Positions 17,064 through 26,012 of a stretch of DNA of 64,000 bases are shown here, piece by piece; position 1 is the stretch's first letter; every line of letters starts with the position of its first letter. The stretch covers positions 1-64,000 of the forward strand of contig JAIOZL010000014.1 of the NCBI GenBank assembly GCA_021740645.1. The letters are read 5' to 3'. The position numbers and the translations under genes are program-made. The notes below the pieces were generated by a model. It saw only the letters and a program-made list of their open reading frames with translations. It had not been told where the DNA came from and ran no database searches. Source of the stretch: Bacteroidales bacterium. Its GTDB lineage: Bacteria > Bacteroidota > Bacteroidia > Bacteroidales > JAADJA01.

Positions 17064-17984
17064 TTAAAACCCATCTACCTCCCGATAAGCCTTAATCACA
17101 GCTTCTTCGCCCTCTTTTCCACCTATGGAATTCCCATGTTCCATACCAACAATAATATTGGCTTTGTCTTTTTGGTAGATGTGTTTGAAGACATTTCTGT
17201 AATTTATCTCTCCTGTTGTTGGTTCTTTACGACCCGGATTATCTCCGCATTGAAAATAGCCAATTTCATCCCATGCCAGATCAATATTTGGAATCAGATT
17301 TCCTTCCTGTATTTGTTGATGGTATAGATCAAATAATATTTTGCAGGAAGGGCTATCAACTGCTTTGCACACCTCATAAGCCTGAGGTACTTTTTTAAGG
17401 AATAAGCCGGGATGATCTCTAAAGTTCAGTGGTTCCAAAACCATAACAAGTCCGTGAGGCTCGAGAATTTCAGCAGCTCTTTTTAAGGACTCAACTACAT
17501 GAGCTGTTTGAAAACCAATATCCTGATGAAGATCTAAAAACCCCGGAACTACCGTCATCCATTTGGCATTAACGCGTTTTGCCACTTCAACAGACTCCTT
17601 TATTTCTCTCAAAAAGCTTTCTCTTTTTTCTACATTTCCCCCGGCAAGTGTAGTTTCCGTCCAGTTTATTGTATGCGCAACAAATACACCCATTTTCATA
17701 TCCAGGGAAGACATTTTTTTTGCAATTTTTTCCTGATCTGCCAGACTGCGACCTTTCATCCCATTGTCTTCCATAGCCCGAAAGCCTGTATCATACATAA
17801 ACGTAATCTGATCGATTAAATCTTCTCCGGCTGAATTTTTAAACATACCAAAATGTGGTGCATATAAAAGTTTAAAAGTGTTTGAAGTTTCTTTGATATC
17901 TGGGCTGGAAGTATAGCCAAGATTAAGTATACCTAAAGATCCTGCAGCAAAAGAAGCATTACGTAAAAAATTTCTGCGATTCAT
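17064..17984 (-). CDS. Tat-exported sugar phosphate isomerase/epimerase-like TIM-barrel protein
   Basis: A 306-residue protein with a twin-arginine signal (MNRRNFLRNASFAAGSLGIL) and an AP-endonuclease-2/xylose-isomerase-like TIM barrel of the hydroxypyruvate-isomerase type. Visible motifs are 'VLEPLNFRDHPG' (metal-binding Glu), 'ILFDLYHQQIQEG' (Asp/His), 'FQCGDNPGRKEPTTGEINY' and 'VGMEHGNS'. It probably isomerises a keto-sugar or ketoacid, but outside the cytoplasm. It is convergent with the Gfo/Idh/MocA gene and may serve the same pathway, since exported members of these two families often lie close together in Bacteroidota. The substrate cannot be read from the sequence. Confidence 0.87.
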   Translation of the reverse strand: MNRRNFLRNASFAAGSLGILNLGYTSSPDIKETSNTFKLLYAPHFGMFKNSAGEDLIDQITFMYDTGFRAMEDNGMKGRSLADQEKIAKKMSSLDMKMGVFVAHTINWTETTLAGGNVEKRESFLREIKESVEVAKRVNAKWMTVVPGFLDLHQDIGFQTAHVVESLKRAAEILEPHGLVMVLEPLNFRDHPGLFLKKVPQAYEVCKAVDSPSCKILFDLYHQQIQEGNLIPNIDLAWDEIGYFQCGDNPGRKEPTTGEINYRNVFKHIYQKDKANIIVGMEHGNSIGGKEGEEAVIKAYREVDGF

Positions 17985-18240
17985 TTTGACGGGGTTTTGA
18001 TGAGAGATAGAAATTTATTATCCCGAAAATATGAAATTATTATGATTTCTTGCTAAAGAAAAGACGAAAACAAGATACACTTCAAAAAACTCATTGAAAT
18101 AAATAGACTGTAAAGGTTTTGTTTTAGACTAATGGAGGTAATCAACCTTAAATATCATATATTAATTGATGTTTAGTTTATTTATCCTAATCCCTTTTTC
18201 AATGCAGTAAGACCAATTTGTGCCCGGAGGGCTCCAACTG

Positions 18241-18430
18241 AATTAGCCCCGGTCCCACCCGGGGTTATGAATCCGAATAATCCCCCAACACCGGATGGGG
18301 TTGCATTTTTCAATTTAAATACAAGATAAATATAAATAATCATCAAAAAAACAAGTATAAAAAAGTACAACACCTCCGGTGTTGGCGGGTCGATTGTGAT
18401 CATTTACCCCGGGTGGGACCGGGGCTAATT
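18241..18430. repeat. Nested inverted-repeat element (REP/MITE-like) in a 540-bp gap
   Basis: The outer arms are perfect 24-bp complements at 18241-18264 and 18407-18430 (AATTAGCCCCGGTCCCACCC... against ...GGGTGGGACCGGGGCTAATT). A second, imperfect inner pair (around 18284-18300 and 18371-18387, core CCAACACCGGA) flanks an AT-rich centre of ~70 bp. The element is far more GC-rich than its surroundings. A 73-codon frame on the minus strand is made almost wholly of the repeat and looks spurious. The rest of the gap 17985-18524 is AT-rich, with no recognisable gene. Confidence 0.85.
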
Positions 18431-18524
18431 TAATAGAACCACTCCGTGGTTGAAGATTATTCAAATTGAAACCTAAAAGAAAAAACTACTTACCTCCATT
18501 AACCCATAACAGAGCCTCAACCAA

Positions 18525-19265
18525 CTAAAAAAGCAAAATCGCCGAAGCCAATGTTGAAAGAATAATAAACCATCTATAAAACTTTTCAGGTATAATTTTA
18601 ACCAAATAAAAACCTCCGATTGCTCCAGCAATAATGGGTATAATAAGAAGAGCGTTCAGGCTTAGACTTTCCCAGCTGATGGTTTTCCAAAAAGCAATAT
18701 GAAGGGGTAATTTTGAAAGATTTACAATGAAGAAAAACCATGCCCCAGTGCCAATATATGAGTTTTTAGGCAATCGCATAGAAAGGAGGTAAAGAGCTAG
18801 AATGGGTCCTGCTGCATTTCCTATCATAGTAGCAAATCCTCCGGCAAGCCCTAGTAATGCTGCCATCCACCAATAATCAGGCGGATTCAATTTTTGCTTA
18901 CGGATATCCTGAATAACCATCATCCCCAATCCGAGGATGACAACCAGGGCTATAAGTTTTCGGAATTGATCATCATTAATTTTCTGTCCGACAAAAAAAG
19001 CAATGAGAATGCCTACAAAAGTCCATGGTAATAATTTTAGCACAAATTTCCATTCGGCATGTCTGTTATAAAATTTAACGGCAAAAATGTCTGCAACAAT
19101 AAGCATAGGGAGTACCAGTCCTACCGAAACTTTGGCTCCAAAAATTGATGCAAATACCGGTACTACTAATAATCCTGCACCCGATATTCCGGTTTTAGAC
19201 ATCCCGATCAGGATTCCCGAGAAAATGATGAGGAACCATTGTATTTCTGTAAGGTTTTGGGTCAT
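18525..19265 (-). CDS. TauE/SafE-family (TSUP) sulfite/organosulfonate exporter
   Basis: A 246-residue polytopic inner-membrane protein with about eight hydrophobic helices. The family's two half-repeats are visible: 'GMSKTGISGAGLLVVPVFA' near the N-terminus and 'LGLAGGFATMIGNAAGPILALYLL' in the middle. Family members export sulfite, sulfoacetate or other small sulfur anions, but the substrate here is not defined by its neighbours. The start codon lies immediately beside a GGGTTTY-type repeat tract (19272 onwards), so its leader is made of repeat DNA. It is not tightly linked to the SNF2 gene behind it. Confidence 0.9.
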   Translation of the reverse strand: MTQNLTEIQWFLIIFSGILIGMSKTGISGAGLLVVPVFASIFGAKVSVGLVLPMLIVADIFAVKFYNRHAEWKFVLKLLPWTFVGILIAFFVGQKINDDQFRKLIALVVILGLGMMVIQDIRKQKLNPPDYWWMAALLGLAGGFATMIGNAAGPILALYLLSMRLPKNSYIGTGAWFFFIVNLSKLPLHIAFWKTISWESLSLNALLIIPIIAGAIGGFYLVKIIPEKFYRWFIILSTLASAILLF

Positions 19266-19271
19266 GGAATG

Positions 19272-19400
19272 GTTTTGGGTTCGGGGTTTCGGGGTTCGGG
19301 TTCCGGGCGCTGCACTGAGCTTGAGGTCACTGAGCTCGTCGAAGTGCCGAAGTGTTCCGGGTTCGATTATACCTTGGGCTTATCGAAGGGCTATTGCCTA
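19272..19400. repeat. GGGTTY-rich tract plus CACTGAGCTYGTCGAAGTG palindromes
   Basis: Variants of GGGTTTCGG/GGGTTCCGG are followed by GCGCTGCACTGAGCTTGAG, CACTGAGCTCGTCGAAGTG and CCGAAGTGTTCCGGGTTCG. The block shares its units with the larger array at 27702-27975, and again it begins within a few bases of the start codon of a minus-strand gene. It fills the space between the SNF2 and TauE/SafE genes. Confidence 0.8.
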
Positions 19401-19425
19401 CTGCCTATTGCATTTTGCCAACTTC

Positions 19426-22350
19426 TTACTCAAAAAGCCCCTCCAGCTCCTCTTTACTGATATCTTTCATTGGATTATTTGAATGAATAAAACTGTCGGC
19501 CAGCTGGCTTTTCTTTTCCTGTAATTTTAATATTTTTTCTTCAATACTATTTGCTGAAATGAATCGATACACAAATACATTATTAACCTGTCCAATTCTG
19601 TGGGCTCTGCTTATTGCCTGCTCTTCTGAAGCCGGATTCCACCATGGGTCGAGAATAAAGACATAATCGGCTGCTGTAAGATTAAGTCCTACGCCTCCCG
19701 CTTTTAAAGAAATAAGGAAGACTTTGCAGTTTTCATTTTCCTGAAAGGCCTTAACGATGTCTTCCCTGTTCGTTGTTTCACCGGTAAGCATGGTATGTTC
19801 AATTCCCTCTGTTTCAAGATTTTCCTTAAGCAAATTTAAATGCTTAACAAAGGAAGAAAAGATAAGCACCTTGTGTCCACGGGATATAACATCCTCTGTA
19901 TTTCTTATAATTTCCTCAAACTTTCCTGAGCTTTCCAAATAATTTTCGTCCACCATTTTAGGGTGATTGGAAATTTGTCGTAATCGCGTAAGTCCCTGAA
20001 GAACAATAATAGATGATTTCTCCACCCCTTCTTTTTCTATCTGTTCAAAAATAGCATTTCGAATTCCCGATTTCTCTTCATCGTAAAATTTCTTTTGCTC
20101 ATCGGTCATATTGCAATAGATTACCTGATCGGAAATATCCGGCAAATCTTTTGCGACTTCTTCTTTAGTTCTTCTAAGTATAAAGGGATTAATTAATTTC
20201 TTCAACTTCTTAGAGCTGATTTCACTTTTTTTCTTCTCGATGGGTATAACATATTCCCGTTTAAAGAAATTCAGACTTCCCAAAAGACCCTTATTGATGA
20301 AATTCATTTGAGACCACAAATCGATTAATGAATTTTCGATAGGAGTACCTGTAAGAACCAGACGATGATCGGAATTTAAAATTTGCATCGCCTTATAGAT
20401 TTTCGAAGATGGGTTTTTAATTACCTGACTTTCATCTAAAATAACATAATGAAAATGAAAATTTGAAATCGTTTCAATGTCCTGCCGTATGGTATGATAA
20501 CTGGAAATAATAACATCGTGAGAATGAAAGTTCTTAAGAAGCTCTGATCTTTGACTTCCAATATAGGCAAGGCTTTTCAATGTGGGAGCAAAACGCCTGA
20601 TTTCGTTCTGCCAGTTATGAACAAGACTTGCCGGAACCACGATCAGAGAGCTTAGAACACTTTCCTGAGCCGAAAACAGATCGGGTTGAAGCGCCTCTTT
20701 CTTTTCAACCTTCACCGTCAAGGCTTCTGCTTCTTTGCTTCTTATCAGCATGCTGATAGCCTGTAAGGTTTTTCCAAGACCCATATCATCTGCCAGACAA
20801 CCTCCGAGACCGTTGTGTTGTAAATAAGAAAGCCATGTATAACCTTCAATCTGATAAGGCCTTAGGGTTGCGGCAAGTTTTTCGGGCAGTATAGCGGGGC
20901 TAAGGTTTTCTTTTCTGTTTAACAATTCCAGTTTATGAAAATCGAGGCTTTTCACACCCTGCTCCGCCCGCTCCAGAATGGAGAAATGCTGTTTATGCAA
21001 ACGAATTTTACCATCCTTGGAAGTGGCAAAAGTGAATAAATCCTGAAATCGGGTAAACCATTCATTAGGGATAATGAAAATACTTCCATCATCCAGTTTG
21101 TATTCCCTCTGGCCTTCTAAAATATGTTTTCTGAAGTTATAAAACGGAATCTCTATATCTCCAACTAAAATCTTGGCTTTTATATCAAACCAGTCCACAT
21201 CCAAAGAACTTGAAATAATAAGTCCAACCGTTCCCGTAAAATATAACTTATCATCAGGCTGAACCAATTCGAGACCGGTTTCAAATAATTCCTTAGAATT
21301 TTTGTTTATCCATTCAATCAGGTAACAAAGTTGTTCCTGGTAGCTTAATTCTCTAACATTTTTAACTTCATAATTCGCCTGGTCAAAACTTATAAGACCC
21401 AGATTGGTAAGTAAATCGTGGTATTCTGATTCAAATTCCTCGTCACGATAAAATTTCTCATATCGAAAACCTTCCTTATCGGAATAAAAATCCACAAACA
21501 CTTTTTGCTCTGCATTGGCAAGAATTTTCCTGTCTCCATAGGAGAACCGAAGTAGAATTACGGCATTGTTTCTCAGTCCTTTTTCTATACATAGAAGAGC
21601 CTTCTTTTCAGGTTTAACCAACTCAATTGCAAAACCTTCGGCTTTCACTTCATGATGCAGGACCAGATTTTTCAGAAAAACTTTAAAATATTGTTTTTCA
21701 AATTTTTGATCTATTTCAATATTGTCTTTTATAAAAAATGGCTTGAGTTTTTTAGCCTCGATATCAGGTATAAAGTGGATTTGATTGTTAATTCTAATAA
21801 TAGCGGGAGAATTGCAAATAATATCTATAAATTGATCTTTAATACGAACGTTCTTCCCCTCTGAAACCAATTTAAGGCTATACATAGAATTTTCCTGACC
21901 TTTTTTAAAAGAAAATACTGGTTTTGTATCACTGGCCAGCACATCTAAAAAGTCATCTTCAAAAACATTGGCTCTTGATTTATCGCGTAAAAAGACTTCT
22001 ATATTTGATCTTCGCAGTATCTCAAAAATTTTATGCAATCTTTTATTAATATAGGGTCTGATAAAATTTTCTATACTCTCCGGTTTAACTTTGGTGAGAA
22101 ATTCTTTCGGGTTTTTATCCTTTGAAAAGAAGGAGAACAAATTCTGATCGCTATACTCATCGATTATTTTAACTATTTCTTTTTCTGTATGAGAAAGCTT
22201 TAAAAAGGTTTTGTCTTCAGGATGAGAGAAAACTGTATGTCCGGGGGTATAAAATTTCTCCCCGCTTTTAACTCTGATGCTCAGAGGTATAAGAAGCTGC
22301 CCCCAATGGCGGTGATCATAAAGTCCCAATGCAAAATAAATCTCCCTCAT
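19426..22350 (-). CDS. SNF2-family DNA-dependent ATPase/helicase
   Basis: A 974-residue bacterial SNF2 protein. The N-terminal ~480 residues are a family-specific region without a motif I can name. The motor follows: motif I 'DDMGLGKTLQ' with K527, motif II 'DESQ', motif III 'LTGTPIENSLIDLWS', and in the C-terminal helicase lobe 'LISLKAGGVGLNLTAADYV' and 'DPWWNPASEEQAISRAHRIGQ' (motifs V and VI). Such proteins translocate on double-stranded DNA and remodel protein-DNA or RNA polymerase complexes, and are usually stand-alone. I see no defence-system partner beside it. The start was chosen at MREIYFAL, a usual beginning for this family. Confidence 0.93.
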   Translation of the reverse strand: MREIYFALGLYDHRHWGQLLIPLSIRVKSGEKFYTPGHTVFSHPEDKTFLKLSHTEKEIVKIIDEYSDQNLFSFFSKDKNPKEFLTKVKPESIENFIRPYINKRLHKIFEILRRSNIEVFLRDKSRANVFEDDFLDVLASDTKPVFSFKKGQENSMYSLKLVSEGKNVRIKDQFIDIICNSPAIIRINNQIHFIPDIEAKKLKPFFIKDNIEIDQKFEKQYFKVFLKNLVLHHEVKAEGFAIELVKPEKKALLCIEKGLRNNAVILLRFSYGDRKILANAEQKVFVDFYSDKEGFRYEKFYRDEEFESEYHDLLTNLGLISFDQANYEVKNVRELSYQEQLCYLIEWINKNSKELFETGLELVQPDDKLYFTGTVGLIISSSLDVDWFDIKAKILVGDIEIPFYNFRKHILEGQREYKLDDGSIFIIPNEWFTRFQDLFTFATSKDGKIRLHKQHFSILERAEQGVKSLDFHKLELLNRKENLSPAILPEKLAATLRPYQIEGYTWLSYLQHNGLGGCLADDMGLGKTLQAISMLIRSKEAEALTVKVEKKEALQPDLFSAQESVLSSLIVVPASLVHNWQNEIRRFAPTLKSLAYIGSQRSELLKNFHSHDVIISSYHTIRQDIETISNFHFHYVILDESQVIKNPSSKIYKAMQILNSDHRLVLTGTPIENSLIDLWSQMNFINKGLLGSLNFFKREYVIPIEKKKSEISSKKLKKLINPFILRRTKEEVAKDLPDISDQVIYCNMTDEQKKFYDEEKSGIRNAIFEQIEKEGVEKSSIIVLQGLTRLRQISNHPKMVDENYLESSGKFEEIIRNTEDVISRGHKVLIFSSFVKHLNLLKENLETEGIEHTMLTGETTNREDIVKAFQENENCKVFLISLKAGGVGLNLTAADYVFILDPWWNPASEEQAISRAHRIGQVNNVFVYRFISANSIEEKILKLQEKKSQLADSFIHSNNPMKDISKEELEGLFE

Positions 22351-22589
22351 ACCTTCTTTGTTAGTTCATACAAAAGGAGCTAAGTTAAATATAGTTTATG
22401 GAACAGTAAAGATAAATCTGTGTTTAAAATTTTCCTGTAAATAAATTCTGCTAAAATATTGTCTGCAACTTACAGTAAAAAGTAACTCTCAGTTGTTCAA
22501 TACTATTTATACATTTTAGTTCCCGGGCTGGAATTTTATTAAATTATTAAGTAATTTTATTCCAATTTAAACCACACTAACTAAACTTA

Positions 22590-22817
22590 ATGATGAAAAA
22601 GTATTACAGAAAGATTCTTTTAGTATTGTCTGTAGTAGCTCTTATTCCTTCCTGTGAGCTCCTCGACTGTAAAGATTGCAGTTATGTTACTTACGAAGAT
22701 GGCGTGTATGTAAGCGAAACGCCCTCCATTCCATATTGTGGAAAAGCGCTTGCCGACAAAGAGGCTGAAAGTCCAGTTATTATTGGCAACAGAACAACTC
22801 AGGTTGAGTGCTATTAG
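22590..22817 (+). CDS. Small cysteine-rich lipoprotein of unknown function
   Basis: A 75-residue protein: 'KKYYRKILLVLSVVALIPSC' is an SPII signal with the lipobox ending at C22, giving a mature chain of ~54 residues. This carries CKDC, a PYCG and a C-terminal CY, so pairs of disulfides or a metal site are possible. I do not recognise the family. Its stop codon overlaps the stop of the convergent SpoIIE gene by 4 bp, so antisense interference is possible. Confidence 0.7.
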   Translation: MMKKYYRKILLVLSVVALIPSCELLDCKDCSYVTYEDGVYVSETPSIPYCGKALADKEAESPVIIGNRTTQVECY

Positions 22818-24739
22818 TATCTCACTCCGATTATTGTAACATCGTCAACCTGCTCTAATTCTGTCCTCCAGTTTTCGAATTCCGCATCAATTAATTTGCC
22901 TTGTTCTAACATTGACTTATCCTGAATTCCGCTTAACAGCTCCCGGAAATTCTTACTTAAATATTTCTTTTGCTGAGGACCTCCAAACTGATCTACAAAG
23001 CCGTCGGAAAAAGTGTAAAAGGTATCTCCCTTTTTGATCTTTAGCTTATGAAGGCTGAATTTATCCATCCTGTCGTGAACGGCTACCGGCATTTTATCTG
23101 CTTTAACTTGTATCAGCTCGCCATCCTGAAACAGGATAAGAGGATTATTAGCTCCTGCAAATTCAAGGGTATCCGTCTTATAATCGAGAGTACAAACTGT
23201 CATATCCATTCCATCCTTTACATCGCTCCCGCCTTCCACTTGCTTTAAAGATGAAATGATGTCTTCTCTGAGAGCATTCAGAATTTCATCGGGATGATAA
23301 AGTCCTTTATTGTTAACAATTTCATTCAGGAGGCTAACACCCAACATGCTCATAAAGGCCCCGGGAACACCGTGTCCGGTGCAGTCGGCGGCAATAATTA
23401 TCAGTCTGTTATCCATTTCGTTTACCCAATAGAAATCGCCACTAACGATATCGCGTGGTTTATACAAAACAAAATGATCAAGTTTATCGCTGAATAATTC
23501 AAGTGAAGGCAGAATAGCGGCTTGAATACGCTTGGCATATTCAATACTATCTGTAATATGTTTCTTCTGATAGGCAATCTGATCTCTTTGCATTTCCGCC
23601 ACATCACGTTGTTGTTTTATCTCTTCTTTTTGCCGGGTAATGAGAGCATTTTTTTCTTCCAGTGCAATGTTGGCTTTTTTCTTATTTCTGTAATTTACAT
23701 ATACAACATAAACCATTCCTATCATCAATAAAAGGAAAACACTAACGAAATAGGTGATAAGCTTCTGCTTTTCAATTTCTTTTAGTTGAATTTTAATCTG
23801 ATCGGCAAGTTCTGAATTCCGTGCAATATTTTGATCTAATTCCTGCCGGCTTTCCCCAAGCATCCTTTCCATTTCTTTTTTCTCCACTTTGATTCGCTCA
23901 ATTTCCATCGACATATCGGCCATCAACTTTTTCTGAGAACGAATTTCAACGAGGTATTTCTGCAGCACTTTTTCTTTAGATTTCAGGCTGGACTGCTTTT
24001 GTTCGATTGCGGTATTTAAGCTGTCGAGACGGGCTATCTGAGCCGCAATTAATTTCTTTTGTTGTTCAATTTCAAGATCAAGTTCTGCAATTTGTTTTCT
24101 TTGTTCTTCAGTAATAATCTTTTCCTCAACAAGTTCCACTTCGGTTACTTTAAACAATTCCTGCCAGTCTTCGCGCGACTTGACCGCCTGAGCCAAAAAA
24201 ATCGGTTTTACAGTCATTCCCTCACTATTCAATAAGCTTTCGTTTACTTCGAAACGCGGGGAATCGTTCAGCACAACAAAATTCATCATCGACTCCCTGA
24301 ATTCAAATCCTTCCCCCATTAAAAGAGTATAACTTCCCTTAATCTTTTCAAGAACTTTATCGATTTTATACTCTTCGTTTTTATTCACATAAAGCACCCG
24401 GGTAGGTTCTATCATGTTAATGTCTCTGAAAAACAATAAACGAATTTCTTTGCCTTGAATGGTTTTCCTGTTTTTTGCGATAGCGTCTAACTCATAAAAC
24501 AGTTCTTCCTTATTGGTAAGAACCCCGATGGTGAAATAATCCGATTTTTTCATCACTTCTTCCGGCCATTCCACATATTTTGAAATATCCATAATATAAA
24601 GAGCTCTGGTCTGGTCGGTAAATCCCTGAGCAAAAACAGAAGAATTTATTCCTATTCCGGTAAGAATCATAACCAAAAAAGTATACACTCTTTTTTTATA
24701 ATTAAATGCTGTGTTTGTCGAATCTTTTTTCATATGCAT
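22814..24739 (-). CDS. YfiR-like sensor - coiled coil - TM - SpoIIE phosphatase
   Basis: A 641-residue membrane signalling protein. The order is a signal sequence (~15-38), a YfiR/DUF4154-like periplasmic domain (~40-195, 'DISKYVEWPEEVMKKSDYFTIGVL'), a long coiled coil rich in Glu/Lys/Gln (~205-335), a transmembrane helix (~340-362, 'FVSVFLLLMIGMVYVVYV'), a second short coiled coil, and a SpoIIE/PP2C-type phosphatase (~420-641, 'DFYWVNEMDNRLIIIAADCT', 'GHGVPGAFMSMLGVSLLNEI'). It probably dephosphorylates a Ser-phosphorylated anti-sigma antagonist in response to a periplasmic redox or envelope signal. Its start overlaps the upstream reductase gene by 38 bp; M3 (24733) is an equally good start. 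Confidence 0.88.
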   Translation of the reverse strand: MHMKKDSTNTAFNYKKRVYTFLVMILTGIGINSSVFAQGFTDQTRALYIMDISKYVEWPEEVMKKSDYFTIGVLTNKEELFYELDAIAKNRKTIQGKEIRLLFFRDINMIEPTRVLYVNKNEEYKIDKVLEKIKGSYTLLMGEGFEFRESMMNFVVLNDSPRFEVNESLLNSEGMTVKPIFLAQAVKSREDWQELFKVTEVELVEEKIITEEQRKQIAELDLEIEQQKKLIAAQIARLDSLNTAIEQKQSSLKSKEKVLQKYLVEIRSQKKLMADMSMEIERIKVEKKEMERMLGESRQELDQNIARNSELADQIKIQLKEIEKQKLITYFVSVFLLLMIGMVYVVYVNYRNKKKANIALEEKNALITRQKEEIKQQRDVAEMQRDQIAYQKKHITDSIEYAKRIQAAILPSLELFSDKLDHFVLYKPRDIVSGDFYWVNEMDNRLIIIAADCTGHGVPGAFMSMLGVSLLNEIVNNKGLYHPDEILNALREDIISSLKQVEGGSDVKDGMDMTVCTLDYKTDTLEFAGANNPLILFQDGELIQVKADKMPVAVHDRMDKFSLHKLKIKKGDTFYTFSDGFVDQFGGPQQKKYLSKNFRELLSGIQDKSMLEQGKLIDAEFENWRTELEQVDDVTIIGVRY

Positions 24740-25364
24740 TATTTGATTTTAACTGATAGTCCCAATAAAAATTACCTAATTTAATAATTTTAGCAAATTT
24801 GAAAAAGCCTAAGGCGAACCGGCCCAGCTTTACAGGGGTAGAAAGTTTTTTTATTATGCTTTGGTCGAAGCGGCCGTATTTTCCAAACATAAATCCTAAT
24901 TTTTCAAAGCGCTTAAGCGTTTTTCTTCTCATCCAGGCCGGCTTCATTTGTATTCCCTCCACTCCGCCTTTTATTATTGTTCCCAGATAATCGGAATCAA
25001 AAAGAGTAGCAAATTTCTTTAGGTATCTGGCAACAAAAAAAGAATGATAGGATTCTGGAAATCCTGACTGTACCAAAAAGCCTATTTTTATCCCCGGATT
25101 CGAGCTTTTATAATTTTCCAGACTTTCAAAATATTCCTTCACCATTCCGGGCATAGAATCGGTATATAGAGGAAATGCAATAAGTAATGACTCTGCGTGA
25201 ATAAAATCCCTTTGCAATTCGGCATCCAATTTTTTATCTGACAAAAAATACTCCTTCGATTGATTACCAAATGTTTTATGGTAACCGTTCAGAAAGGCAT
25301 CTGTAAGCAACTTTGTATTGCTTCTTTTTCCTTTGGGGGAACCGTTAATAACTGTCAATTTCAT
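24702..25364 (-). CDS. NAD(P)H-dependent FMN reductase/flavodoxin-like protein
   Basis: A 220-residue flavodoxin-fold protein. The N-terminal 'LTVINGSPKGKRSNTKLL' is the phosphate-binding loop of FMN-dependent oxidoreductases, and 'LIAFPLYTDSMPGMVKEYFE' is the second FMN contact. It is longer than typical members, with a basic C-terminal extension. It overlaps both neighbours (20 bp upstream, 38 bp downstream), so the three genes are probably translationally coupled and may report a redox state to the SpoIIE protein. The electron acceptor is unknown. Confidence 0.85.
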   Translation of the reverse strand: MKLTVINGSPKGKRSNTKLLTDAFLNGYHKTFGNQSKEYFLSDKKLDAELQRDFIHAESLLIAFPLYTDSMPGMVKEYFESLENYKSSNPGIKIGFLVQSGFPESYHSFFVARYLKKFATLFDSDYLGTIIKGGVEGIQMKPAWMRRKTLKRFEKLGFMFGKYGRFDQSIIKKLSTPVKLGRFALGFFKFAKIIKLGNFYWDYQLKSNNAYEKRFDKHSI

Positions 25365-25893
25365 CGGTTACATCAGAAATTTCTGTAGAGATAGAAAAAC
25401 TAAAAATCAAAACGGATTTCAAATTAATCGCAAATCGGCCAAATATATCTGTTGTTATGTGCACATCTTCCATATCCCTGCTCAGATTTTCATAAATGAG
25501 ACCTATTAATGGATATTTTTCCTGTCTTTTCATATGATGAGTTTCATCGCCGACAATCTCAATATAGGGATGCACTAATGGAATAAGTTTATCCATCGTT
25601 TTTTTGAGAATGGAAGAAACAAAGCCCATGATAAGGGGTGAGGCAAAAATCACCATATCTGCCTTGGCATAAGCTTCCCTTATAGCCACTGTATCATCGC
25701 TAAATGTACATTTTCCCGGGGTTTTAACCCAGCAACTCCAACAGCCCTGGCAATGAATGATATTCAGATCGCGGAGGTAAATTATTCTTATATGAACGTT
25801 CTTACCCTCTAAATCTTTCTTAAGCAGACTCAGATAATTATCAAAGACCTTGTTACTTTCATCAGGATTGCCATTTAATATCAGAAGCCTCAT
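25345..25893 (-). CDS. Flavodoxin-family NAD(P)H oxidoreductase with CxxCW motif
   Basis: A 182-residue protein when started at 'MRLLILNGNPDES' (25893), preferred over an upstream start because the flavodoxin fold begins exactly there. 'HCQGCWSCWVKTPGKC' is the cysteine-rich loop seen in iron-sulfur flavoprotein-like or multimeric flavodoxin reductases, and 'MVIFASPLIMGFVSSILKK' is the FMN-binding segment. It overlaps the next flavodoxin-like gene by 20 bp and is the first gene of the three-gene unit ending in the YfiR-SpoIIE protein. Confidence 0.85.
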   Translation of the reverse strand: MRLLILNGNPDESNKVFDNYLSLLKKDLEGKNVHIRIIYLRDLNIIHCQGCWSCWVKTPGKCTFSDDTVAIREAYAKADMVIFASPLIMGFVSSILKKTMDKLIPLVHPYIEIVGDETHHMKRQEKYPLIGLIYENLSRDMEDVHITTDIFGRFAINLKSVLIFSFSISTEISDVTDEIDSY

Positions 25894-26012
25894 TATTTTA
25901 ATGAATAATTGGAAGGCGGTTTTCTGCCAAACCAATGATTAAAAGACCATACTAAAAGTATGAAACTTCTGGTGATTTAGAAAGTGCAGCAACAATTATT
26001 TACAGATGTATG

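Noticed and set aside
18182-18403. 73-codon minus-strand reading frame
   Set aside because: It is almost entirely the nested inverted repeat; the glycine/proline-rich tail is translated repeat DNA and there is no independent sign of coding.
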